5,766 nt of DNA from an uncultured Collinsella sp. (GTDB lineage: Bacteria > Actinomycetota > Coriobacteriia > Coriobacteriales > Coriobacteriaceae), in contig CAJLLB010000117.1 in the NCBI GenBank assembly GCA_905207425.1, forward strand, positions 1 to 5,766, read 5' to 3'. The translations under genes were made by a program, and so were the position numbers. Under the pieces are notes generated by a model. That model did not search any database, was not told the origin of the DNA, and was given only the letters and a program-made list of their open reading frames with translations. Each line of letters starts with the position of its first letter. Position 1 is the stretch's first letter. Shown piece after piece: positions 1 to 5,671 of the stretch.

Positions 1-85
1 CGTCATAGGTAATGGCGAGGCGGAGCCGCGATCAGAAATAGCGACGTTACGAACAGAACGCCGTTGAGAATCCCATGCGAAAACG

Positions 86-1591
86 CTACAGCCCCAGAAT
101 GTGCTCCAGATAGCCCTTGTTGAACCAGAACGATTGCTTCGTCATCCAGCGCCCATCGGGCAGTTCGCAAGCATTCCTTGCGATGTCACCGGTCTCTGTT
201 CCATCGGCAAACTTGTAAGCCGCTTTTGACGTATGCGGGCGAACGTGAACAATTGGGTTGTCCGCCATACCGGGCAGATTGTTAGTCACTTTGAGCTTTC
301 CGCTTGCATCCCGATACGGGTTGAGCTCAACGCCCTCACGTATTACCTTTCGCGTCTCATCCCAACAAGCTTTCGCGGGGCCTTCGATTTCGTTTTCTCC
401 CATCGCCCAGAACAAACAACGGTCGAGACGCAGCACGCCATCGTGGTCCTCGCGAAACACAACGAAGAAGAAGCGATTGGTCTCAAGGCACGCATGAAAA
501 GGCGACGTTTCCCAGTCTTCCTCGATCAAACGCTTGAACTCAAACGGTGGGAACGACATAGCCTGTTCGATGTGCCCCCTGTTGTTAACTCGAACGGTTC
601 GGACGGAAATGCCTGCCTTGACGAATTCCTCGGCAGCATTGTTTTTGATTCCGAGCATACGATAGACGAGCGTTGTCCACTGCGCCTTATTGCCCGTGTA
701 CTCCAACCCGTATTGCTCCGCAATCTGGCGATCAGTTTCGCCATAGTGTTGCTCGATAAGTCCAGTTACGTAACTTTCGAAATCAATGGACTCGTCGTCG
801 CCTCGAACGATGCTCTCGCCGATACGCGGGGCACCGAGAACATAGGCATGAAGCACATAGTCCATGTACGAGCGTTTGAGAGAAAAGGCGCGGCGCTTCG
901 CGCGACGGCGTTCGATCTCGCCCGTATCGGTATTGAAGTACTCGTAGTACTGGTCGACCCACATTGTCGCTTCGGTTGCGCCCTTTGTGCAGGCGCCCAA
1001 GTAGGTGGTCATGCCCTCCGACAGCTCGTCTGCGCGACCATCCTGAATGTACGAAATGATTTTCTCGTAGTCAGCGCGGATGATCTTCATATCCTCTTCG
1101 GGCAGACGAACCATGACCGCACGCTCAATGCGTTGGTCGTATTTATCGATGGAACGATCGCGGCCATAGTAAATCAACAGGATATTGCTGAGCTTGGTCT
1201 TGAGGTGCGAATTGTCATAGTCGAGCGAAACGGGACGGTCGTAAGGAATCATGGTCAGGACAAGACGTTCACCGGCAGATTTACGACCGTCTTTAAGTAC
1301 GTCAAAACACGTTGCCTTGAGCTCGACACCCGCCTCGGGAAAGTCCGGCCGGTCGTCGCTGTTGGCCTTGTAGCCAAAGTAACGCTCCTCGATCAGGGTC
1401 CCCATACCGCCCTTGTACTTTTTGGAGCCAAAGTCCTTGGGCGCGCTCTCCCCCTCCGGCGCAATACCAAGCTCAAGAATATCGCGAAACGTCATCCCGT
1501 CGAGATTGGCAGCATACCGCTCGATGCTAGAGGGGTCAGAAAAATCAGTATCGTCAAGCATGCGCTTGAAATCGAGGTGCTTCTTGGACAT
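86..1591 (-). CDS. Sau3AI/MutH-family type II restriction endonuclease, predicted GATC specificity
   Basis: This 501-residue protein should cut double-stranded DNA at unmethylated GATC, acting in the cytoplasm against incoming DNA. The N-terminal half carries the MutH/Sau3AI signature: KGGMGTLIEERYFGYK at about residues 60-75, then DFPEAGVELKAT at 83-94. Asp83, Glu90 and Lys92 form the D-x6-E-x-K catalytic triad, and Glu69 has the same 14-residue spacing to the Asp as the accessory Glu56 of MutH. The length is close to Sau3AI (about 490 residues), whose C-terminal half is a second MutH-like fold without catalytic residues; residues from about 250 on probably correspond to it. The start is ATG at 1591, because GGAGGT lies 5 bases upstream. 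The frame stays open to 2122, but that extension would run into the divergent methyltransferase gene. GATC specificity is inferred from family membership and the partner methyltransferase, not proven. No terminator is visible after the stop. Confidence 0.93.
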   Translation of the reverse strand: MSKKHLDFKRMLDDTDFSDPSSIERYAANLDGMTFRDILELGIAPEGESAPKDFGSKKYKGGMGTLIEERYFGYKANSDDRPDFPEAGVELKATCFDVLKDGRKSAGERLVLTMIPYDRPVSLDYDNSHLKTKLSNILLIYYGRDRSIDKYDQRIERAVMVRLPEEDMKIIRADYEKIISYIQDGRADELSEGMTTYLGACTKGATEATMWVDQYYEYFNTDTGEIERRRAKRRAFSLKRSYMDYVLHAYVLGAPRIGESIVRGDDESIDFESYVTGLIEQHYGETDRQIAEQYGLEYTGNKAQWTTLVYRMLGIKNNAAEEFVKAGISVRTVRVNNRGHIEQAMSFPPFEFKRLIEEDWETSPFHACLETNRFFFVVFREDHDGVLRLDRCLFWAMGENEIEGPAKACWDETRKVIREGVELNPYRDASGKLKVTNNLPGMADNPIVHVRPHTSKAAYKFADGTETGDIARNACELPDGRWMTKQSFWFNKGYLEHILGL

Positions 1592-1596
1592 AGGGT

Positions 1597-1602
1597 ACCT
1601 CC
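1597..1602 (-). promoter_or_regulatory. Ribosome binding site of the endonuclease
   Basis: On the minus strand this reads GGAGGT, a near-perfect Shine-Dalgarno sequence 5 bases before ATG at 1591. It fixes the start. The next in-frame upstream ATG (1651) would add 20 residues but has no comparable site before it. Confidence 0.8.
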
Positions 1603-1663
1603 GAACGTCGCAGTTAACCTCATGGTAGTTCAGGGCAGCATATTCCTCCATGAAATTGAGGTC

Positions 1664-1692
1664 TTGATCTTGTCCGCTCGATCGGCTATTGT
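1664..1692 (+). promoter_or_regulatory. Candidate promoter of the methyltransferase, containing two GATC sites
   Basis: TTGATC (1664-1669) and TATTGT (1687-1692) are separated by 17 bases and each match 4 of 6 consensus bases for a housekeeping sigma factor. Transcription would begin near 1699 and leave a leader of about 34 bases before the GTG start at 1733. One GATC (1666-1669) is inside the -35 box and the second (1680-1683) is in the spacer. Both are predicted targets of the enzyme pair this spacer serves, so methylation or binding here could set promoter strength. The box matches are moderate, and no convincing promoter for the divergent endonuclease was found in the same spacer. Confidence 0.45.
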
Positions 1693-1724
1693 TGTGAGCA
1701 CCATAAACGGACACAGTAGCGATT

Positions 1725-1728
1725 GGAG
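1725..1728 (+). promoter_or_regulatory. Ribosome binding site deciding a GTG start for the methyltransferase
   Basis: GGAG (within TTGGAGAAAC) ends 4 bases before GTG at 1733. There is no ATG in frame near the conserved N-terminal motif, so a GTG start is needed. The other in-frame GTG at 1694 lacks a ribosome site and would lie at or before the predicted transcription start. The spacing is rather short, which with GTG suggests modest translation. Confidence 0.6.
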
Positions 1729-1732
1729 AAAC

Positions 1733-2995
1733 GTGTCTGAGATTAATATTGCCGAGCTTTTTGCGGGCGTCGGTGGATTTCGTTTGGGTCTCGAGGGCTA
1801 TGCCGACCCTCGACATCCCGAGTTTTATATGAAGCCCGCCGGGCCCTTTCGCACCATTTGGGCCAACCAGTGGGAACCGCCCGGAACCAAGGCGCGTCAG
1901 TTTGCGGCACGTTGTTACATGGACCGCTTTGGCGAAGATTCCGTTGTCAACGAAGATATCAATAAGGTCTTGGAGCAGGCTGAAGCCGGCGAAATTAAAA
2001 TCCCCGACGTGCAAATGGTCGTCGGCGGCTTCCCTTGCCAGGACTACTCTGTTGCACGCCCGCTCAATCAGGCGCACGGCATCGAGGGCAAGAAGGGTGT
2101 CCTGTGGTGGGACATCTATCACTTTCTCGAGATGAAGAAGCCGCGCTTCGGTCTCTTTGAGAACGTTGACCGTCTGCTCAAGTCGCCCGCGTCACAGCGC
2201 GGTCGCGATTTCGCCATCATCTTGAGCTGCCTTGCCGACCTCGACTACACCGTCGAATGGCGCGTCGTTAACTCTGCAGAATACGGTTTTCCCCAGCGTC
2301 GCAAGCGCGTTTACATCTTCTGCGAGAAGAACGCTGGCAAGGTTGATCTCGTTGATCGCATGCACAACGGCGTCATGGCTAAAGCCTTCCCCGCCATCTA
2401 TCCCGACGAGATGTCCGAGCTCGACGTTTTGCCCGACCCCTACGAAAACTCAACTCGTTTTGGCGTCGGCCAAAAGACCTCTCAATTCAAGAATGCTGGC
2501 GTCCTGCAGGGCTGTCATATTCTGACCTGCGACTTTGCCGAGAACTATCACGGTGAGCGCCACGTGCTTGGCGACGTGCTTGTCGACGAGGCTGATGTCC
2601 CGGAGCAGTTCTACATCTCCGACGAAAAGCTTCCCGACTGGCGCTACCTTAAGGGCAGCAAGCGCGAAGAGCGCACTAACAAAAAAACAGGCTTTACGTA
2701 CACGTATTCCGAGGGAGCCATGAGCTTCCCGGATGCCACCGACAAGCCGAGCCGCACCATCCTCACAGGAGAAGGCGGCACGGGAGCGAGCCGCTTCAAG
2801 CACGTCATCGAATGTCCCGATGGCCGTTTCCGCCGTCTTGTTCCCGACGAGCTCGATCAGCTTCAGGGATTCCCGAAAGGCTGGACCGATACGGGCATGA
2901 CTGACGGCCATCGAGCCTTCTGCATGGGCAACGCACTCGTCACCGGCGTGCCCCATCGCATTGGTGAAGCTATGGTCGAAGTGTACGGCCTCTAA
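1733..2995 (+). CDS. DNA (cytosine-5-)-methyltransferase, partner of the Sau3AI-type endonuclease
   Basis: This 420-residue enzyme transfers a methyl group from S-adenosylmethionine to carbon 5 of a cytosine, most likely the C of GATC, so protecting the host from the divergent endonuclease. The ordered C5-methyltransferase motifs are all visible. Motif I is AELFAGVGGF (residues 7-16), which binds the cofactor. Motif IV is GGFPCQDYS with catalytic Cys102. Motif VI is ENV with Glu143, and motif VIII is QRRKRVYIF starting at Gln188. Motif IX is represented by RRLVPDELDQLQGFP, and motif X by GNALV at 399-403. The region between motifs VIII and IX (about 200-370) is the target recognition domain and is long enough for a single-specificity enzyme. 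Family size agrees with M.Sau3AI (about 410 residues). GTG at 1733 is chosen as start because it is just upstream of motif I and follows GGAG. A strong terminator 11 bases after the stop makes the gene monocistronic. The exact site is inferred from the partner enzyme. Confidence 0.93.
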   Translation: MSEINIAELFAGVGGFRLGLEGYADPRHPEFYMKPAGPFRTIWANQWEPPGTKARQFAARCYMDRFGEDSVVNEDINKVLEQAEAGEIKIPDVQMVVGGFPCQDYSVARPLNQAHGIEGKKGVLWWDIYHFLEMKKPRFGLFENVDRLLKSPASQRGRDFAIILSCLADLDYTVEWRVVNSAEYGFPQRRKRVYIFCEKNAGKVDLVDRMHNGVMAKAFPAIYPDEMSELDVLPDPYENSTRFGVGQKTSQFKNAGVLQGCHILTCDFAENYHGERHVLGDVLVDEADVPEQFYISDEKLPDWRYLKGSKREERTNKKTGFTYTYSEGAMSFPDATDKPSRTILTGEGGTGASRFKHVIECPDGRFRRLVPDELDQLQGFPKGWTDTGMTDGHRAFCMGNALVTGVPHRIGEAMVEVYGL

Positions 2996-3006
2996 GGCAA
3001 GCAATC

Positions 3007-3042
3007 CGGAGCCGGCAGTTCACGCTGTCGACTCCGTTTTTT
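3007..3042 (+). terminator. Intrinsic terminator after the methyltransferase
   Basis: Arms 3007-3018 and 3025-3036 form a 12-pair GC-rich stem with one mismatch and one G-T pair around a 6-base loop. Six T residues (3037-3042) follow directly. The structure begins 11 bases after the TAA at 2993-2995. It separates the methyltransferase transcript from the next plus-strand gene. Confidence 0.88.
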
Positions 3043-3058
3043 CCATCCCACTCCCCTG

Positions 3059-3064
3059 TATACT
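3059..3064 (+). promoter_or_regulatory. Candidate -10 box for the 163-residue protein gene
   Basis: TATACT matches 5 of 6 bases of the -10 consensus and lies between the methyltransferase terminator and the next gene. No good -35 box is found at 16-18 bases upstream, where the T-run of the terminator falls. The resulting leader would contain a 6-bp inverted repeat, ATCCGG (3082-3087) and CCGGAT (3098-3103), of unknown meaning. The preceding terminator argues that a promoter must exist here, but this exact assignment is weak. Confidence 0.35.
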
Positions 3065-3121
3065 GATGTAGCACGTGTTTCATCCGGGCTTGTTGGGCCG
3101 GATCGTTCATGGGAGGGCCTT

Positions 3122-3613
3122 ATGGCTGCTTCGAATCCGCCTAAGGGGAGCGTTTCTTCTTCGTCTATCAAGCCGGTTACGCGCAAGGCTGTGCGTTGCC
3201 AGCGCGAGGTCGCTTGGCTTGTCACGCAGGCGGCGGGCAGGCTTGTGGCGACCACTCAGGACGTCAATGCGCCTACGCCGAGCTTTGTGTTAGCGGCGGC
3301 GCTGGATTTTGTGCGCCAATTGGAGCTTGCCGCACAGGATACCAGCGGCCACCTCGACTACCAGAATGTTATGGCGCCCGACCTGCAAACGTTCTGCCAC
3401 ATGGCCAAGTTGCCCGCCGCGCCCAATGAGCTTTCGGACGCAGGCTACATGTTTACGCTTTCGGGCGCAGACCTTATCCGCGATATCTACGCATACTGCA
3501 GCGAGCTCGCCAAGCGCAGCGTCTTTGGCACGGCTGAAGTCAAACCGGGATATGTCATCAAGCTGGTTCTTAGGCTGTTCTTGATGGACGGGTTCGGGGC
3601 CATGCCGGCGTAA
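3122..3613 (+). CDS. Hypothetical protein, 163 residues, unknown function
   Basis: I do not recognise this family. The start is ATG at 3122, preceded by GGGAGG (3111-3116) with 5 bases of spacing. The good ribosome site, the terminator upstream and lack of overlap with any better reading frame support a real gene. The protein has no signal peptide and no clear membrane segment. Its first 20 residues are rich in Ser, Pro and Lys and look disordered. The rest is Ala- and Leu-rich and probably mostly helical, with a conspicuous stretch SGADLIRDIYAYCSELAKRS at about residues 113-132, and it ends in the hydrophobic FLMDGFGAMPA. Three cysteines (near residues 28, 93 and 125) are scattered and do not form a metal-binding pattern. 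It is separately transcribed from the methyltransferase and convergent with the regulator gene downstream, so context gives no functional clue. Confidence 0.75.
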   Translation: MAASNPPKGSVSSSSIKPVTRKAVRCQREVAWLVTQAAGRLVATTQDVNAPTPSFVLAAALDFVRQLELAAQDTSGHLDYQNVMAPDLQTFCHMAKLPAAPNELSDAGYMFTLSGADLIRDIYAYCSELAKRSVFGTAEVKPGYVIKLVLRLFLMDGFGAMPA

Positions 3614-3659
3614 GCCGAGTCTTTAGCATCACCGTCGACTGGGCAACAACCGCTTTACC

Positions 3660-3708
3660 TTAGTGGGCGCCAATCGAGGGTCGATTATTGGGTCGCCTCG
3701 TCCACTAA
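3660..3708. terminator. Candidate bidirectional terminator or hairpin between convergent genes
   Basis: TTAGTGGGCG (3660-3669) pairs with CGTCCACTAA (3699-3708) through 10 pairs including one G-T. Inside it a second small hairpin, AATCGA (3672-3677) with TCGATT (3681-3686), has a 3-base loop. The location between two gene ends facing each other (3613 and 3714) suits a shared terminator. Neither side has a true T-run; the plus side has only ATTTATT. The assignment is therefore tentative. Confidence 0.4.
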
Positions 3709-3713
3709 CGCAT

Positions 3714-5180
3714 TTATTCCACGCGCTCTGACAGTCGATATTTGCGGTTGCGGCTTGTCGCCGGCGCCGTGGGCTCAAGCTCGCCTTGAGCAATGAGCGC
3801 GTTGACACGCGACCTAACCTGGGAAATTGTAAGCCCCGTGCGTTCTGCCAGCTCACGCGTCCCCAGCTCGCCGTAGTGTTTGAGTGCCGTCACAATTAAG
3901 CCCCCGCCATGATCGACCGGCTCGATCTTTGAACGGTAAAGTACGACCTTGAACCGATCGAACCCCGGGCAGAACAGGGGCTCGGCCAGACCATGCGCGC
4001 GCATGGCATCGATCATCATCGGGATGCCCGAGCCATTGCCCTCAGCCGGCGAACCTGCGCCATCCGGCAGCGGGACAATCGACATGAGTTTCACGAGCGT
4101 CGCGTTACGGCATCGGGAGCTGCCGTCAAACAAGTTCTCGCGAGTCTTTCCCCCGTATAGGCCGCCGGGGTTCGTCACCTCGATACGGTCATCAAAGACG
4201 TCAACAGCGATCGACTGCCCACAGAACCGATCTCCGTATTCTCGGTGGATTACGGCGTTGGCGATTGCCTCGCGCAGGACCTCCTCGGGAATCTCCAGCG
4301 AGTCGACACGCGAGACGCCTTGGACGGTCGAGGTTCGCCGCAAATTCTTGGCGACGGCCGCGACAGCATCCGAGATCATCTCGCCCAACGTTCCCTCACA
4401 GATTGTGCGGTCCATGAACCTCAGCGACCCCGCCGTGCCTTTCCGGGTCCCCGCATAGACAGCCATGTCGATAAAGAGCTTGGGATAAAACTGCTGAGGG
4501 TAGGTGCCCGCAACTAGGAGTCCAGCCTTGGTGACATTGCCCTGGGAATCAAGGAAATTTAGGCGCTCCAGCTTCGTTTGTTTGTCCGGCGCGCCGCGCA
4601 TTGCCCGGGGTGTCAGCGAGAAAGCACGCTCTATCGTGCGGTCGACCAGGGCCTCGTCAAGATCGCCTGCGACCGCGCCGGGCACCGCATCGCGATCGCT
4701 CGGAGTCGCTCGACCGTATGACGCCAATGCGAGCACCTCGGTCGATGAAAGCGGCACATCTTTGTCATCGATGCGCTTGTAGCTGCCGCCTTGGGCGCCC
4801 CGCTCTATGACATAGCAGGGCTTGCTCGACGGATCGAGCTCCTCAATCGTAATGACGAGAACGATGACGTCCTGAAGCTCCACTCGCTCGATCGTGTATT
4901 TAGGCGGATTGGCCAGCTTTCCTCGACCGCCCGCATCACCCATGCCTGACACAAATTGGTTGAGCACTTTCTCGGTCTCGAAGTTCTCAACCGGGACAAA
5001 ACCTGCGCGCTCACTCACTCCGAGCACGATGATTCCGCCGGCAGTGTTCGCGAATGCGCTCACCGTTTCCCACACATCGCGGGAAAGCGTCGTGGCGCTC
5101 TCCTTCACTTCGACGTTAAGATCATCCGAGCCCATACGCCTTAAAGACTCAAGCAGACCGGTCAGCTCGTTTTCGTTCAT
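3714..5180 (-). CDS. AlbA_2 (Schlafen-like) domain, GHKL-type ATPase and winged-helix transcriptional regulator (COG2865 type)
   Basis: This 488-residue protein has the architecture of predicted ATP-binding transcriptional regulators, often labelled RecG-like or divergent AAA proteins. Residues about 20-150 form the AlbA_2 domain, with VEVKES (Glu24, Lys26) and SAFANTAGGIIVLGV (41-55). Residues about 290-420 resemble the HATPase_c_4 domain: EVLREAIANAVIHREY near 300-316 corresponds to the N-box that binds Mg-ATP, and GNGSGIPMMIDAM near 375-388 resembles a glycine-rich ATP lid. Residues about 425-488 form a winged helix, with the helix-turn-helix RELAERTGLTISQVRSRV. It should be cytoplasmic and DNA-binding. 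The ATG at 5180 is preferred over the GTG two codons upstream (5186), because AAAGGA (5188-5193) is 7 bases from the ATG but only 1 base from the GTG. The repeat-rich leader and promoter upstream suggest autoregulation. The ligand and target genes are unknown, and a role in defence has been neither shown nor excluded. Confidence 0.88.
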   Translation of the reverse strand: MNENELTGLLESLRRMGSDDLNVEVKESATTLSRDVWETVSAFANTAGGIIVLGVSERAGFVPVENFETEKVLNQFVSGMGDAGGRGKLANPPKYTIERVELQDVIVLVITIEELDPSSKPCYVIERGAQGGSYKRIDDKDVPLSSTEVLALASYGRATPSDRDAVPGAVAGDLDEALVDRTIERAFSLTPRAMRGAPDKQTKLERLNFLDSQGNVTKAGLLVAGTYPQQFYPKLFIDMAVYAGTRKGTAGSLRFMDRTICEGTLGEMISDAVAAVAKNLRRTSTVQGVSRVDSLEIPEEVLREAIANAVIHREYGDRFCGQSIAVDVFDDRIEVTNPGGLYGGKTRENLFDGSSRCRNATLVKLMSIVPLPDGAGSPAEGNGSGIPMMIDAMRAHGLAEPLFCPGFDRFKVVLYRSKIEPVDHGGGLIVTALKHYGELGTRELAERTGLTISQVRSRVNALIAQGELEPTAPATSRNRKYRLSERVE

Positions 5181-5187
5181 CTGCACG

Positions 5188-5193
5188 TCCTTT
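5188..5193 (-). promoter_or_regulatory. Ribosome binding site of the regulator, favouring ATG 5180
   Basis: On the minus strand this reads AAAGGA, 7 bases before ATG at 5180. The alternative GTG at 5186 is only 1 base from it, too close for initiation. Confidence 0.65.
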
Positions 5194-5237
5194 CGCTCGG
5201 TCCTGCGGAGAATGCCGCGGATAGATTTCCCTCGTCT

Positions 5238-5313
5238 CTCAGTTATCTCTCGAAATTATCTCTCATCTATCTCTCTATCTCTCGGCTTAGAGATAGAGAG
5301 ATAGATGAGAGAT
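5238..5313. repeat. Hairpin element, copy 1, with perfect 25-bp inverted repeat
   Basis: The element begins with CTCAGTTATCTCTC (5238-5251) and ends in a perfect inverted repeat with arms 5258-5282 and 5289-5313 around the 6-base loop CGGCTT. The arms are almost pure pyrimidine on one strand and purine on the other, apart from T/A steps. Six heptamers lie inside it: ATCTCTC at 5245, 5258, 5269 and 5277, and its complement GAGAGAT at 5296 and 5307. No T-run follows on either strand, so it is not an ordinary terminator. It lies in the untranslated leader of the regulator if the promoter at 5336-5363 is right, so it could act as operator DNA, as a cruciform or as an RNA hairpin. Confidence 0.9.
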
Positions 5314-5335
5314 GGAATGTCTACCATTTGCTTCA

Positions 5336-5363
5336 TTTATACATATTTTTGCTGGTAGAACAA
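5336..5363 (-). promoter_or_regulatory. Candidate promoter of the regulator gene
   Basis: On the minus strand TTGTTC (5363-5358) and TATAAA (5341-5336) are spaced by 16 bases. The -10 box matches 5 of 6 bases and the -35 box 3 of 6. It is the most AT-rich spot in the non-coding region. The transcript would have a leader of about 150 bases that includes the whole of hairpin element copy 1. Confidence 0.45.
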
Positions 5364-5364
5364 T

Positions 5365-5383
5365 TGGTATTGAGACAATACCA
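5365..5383. repeat. Perfect 8-bp inverted repeat next to the regulator promoter
   Basis: TGGTATTG (5365-5372) and CAATACCA (5376-5383) are perfect complements around AGA. The palindrome begins 2 bases beyond the -35 box of the candidate promoter, a usual place for an activator or repressor dimer. Its sequence is unrelated to the GAGAGAT repeats on either side, so it may serve a different protein. Confidence 0.6.
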
Positions 5384-5404
5384 TGATTGCCTGTCTCTTT
5401 GCTG

Positions 5405-5478
5405 CTCAGTTATCTCTCATATTTTTCTCTCATCTTCCTGTCATCTCTCATATTAGAGACGAATGAGGGACGAGAGAT
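5405..5478. repeat. Hairpin element, copy 2, decayed
   Basis: This is a diverged duplicate of the element at 5238-5313. The first 35 bases (5405-5439 against 5238-5272) agree at 29 positions, and the 14-base start CTCAGTTATCTCTC is identical. The inverted repeat survives in poorer form, with arms 5425-5448 and 5455-5478 matching at 16 of 24 positions, again around a 6-base loop (CATATT). Heptamers remain at 5412 and 5443 (ATCTCTC) and at 5472 (GAGAGAT). The copies are in the same orientation, about 167 bases apart, on either side of the candidate promoter. Confidence 0.8.
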
Positions 5479-5488
5479 ACGCGAGTGA

Positions 5489-5671
5489 TGGACGAGCGAG
5501 GATTTTCGGACGGTCGGATATCGAGAGTGGATATTTGGACGGTTTTTGGGGCTTTTGCGGCAAATTCCGTCCAAATATCCACTCTCGTTCGATAGGTATC
5601 CGGAAATCCTCGCTCGTCCGTCCGAATATCCACTCTCGTTTGGCGAGTGTCCAATTTTCCACGCTCGTGCG
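5489..5671. repeat. 51-bp repeat array: one inverted and two tandem copies
   Basis: A 51-base unit occurs at 5489-5539 (minus orientation), 5570-5620 and 5621-5671 (both plus). The two plus copies agree at 37 of 51 positions; the inverted copy agrees with 5570-5620 at 39 of 51. Each unit holds two related 22-base half-sites 29 bases apart, starting TCC and running into CTCGT, so six half-sites are present. The inverted and first plus copies form a long inverted repeat, with a 21-bp perfect inner stem (5522-5542 with 5567-5587), a 16-bp perfect outer stem (5490-5505 with 5604-5619) and a mostly unpaired stretch between. The central loop is 24 bases. Differences between the tandem copies fall evenly on all three codon positions (5, 5 and 4), which argues against a coding role although the frames are open. 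Confidence 0.85.

Noticed and set aside
4..85. A minus-strand stretch past the endonuclease stop that reads as a hydrophobic segment, and a plus-strand frame ending at 65-67 that could be the tail of a convergent gene.
   Set aside because: The stretch is too short, has no start signal in the window, and both readings cannot be right. Sequence left of the window is needed.
233..1732. The methyltransferase reading frame stays open for 500 codons upstream, antisense to the endonuclease.
   Set aside because: The upstream part has no methyltransferase motifs and lies wholly over a well-supported endonuclease. A ribosome site and GTG occur just before motif I. The open frame is a by-product of codon bias on the other strand.
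1592..2122. The endonuclease frame stays open for 177 codons upstream, antisense to the methyltransferase.
   Set aside because: The extension has no family similarity and overlaps motif I and motif IV of the methyltransferase. The ATG at 1591 has a near-perfect ribosome site.
2450..3004. A 184-codon minus-strand open frame.
   Set aside because: It lies antisense to the conserved C-terminal part of the methyltransferase, crosses its stop and has no recognisable domain.
3949..4782. Several plus-strand open frames over the regulator gene.
   Set aside because: They are antisense shadows of the AlbA_2/ATPase protein, without ribosome sites or known domains.
5258..5313. The perfect palindrome as an intrinsic terminator.
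   Set aside because: There is no T-run after the stem on either strand, and its GC content is low for a terminator stem.
5238..5671. A CRISPR array.
   Set aside because: The repeats are not separated by unique spacers of constant length, occur in both orientations, and no cas genes are nearby.
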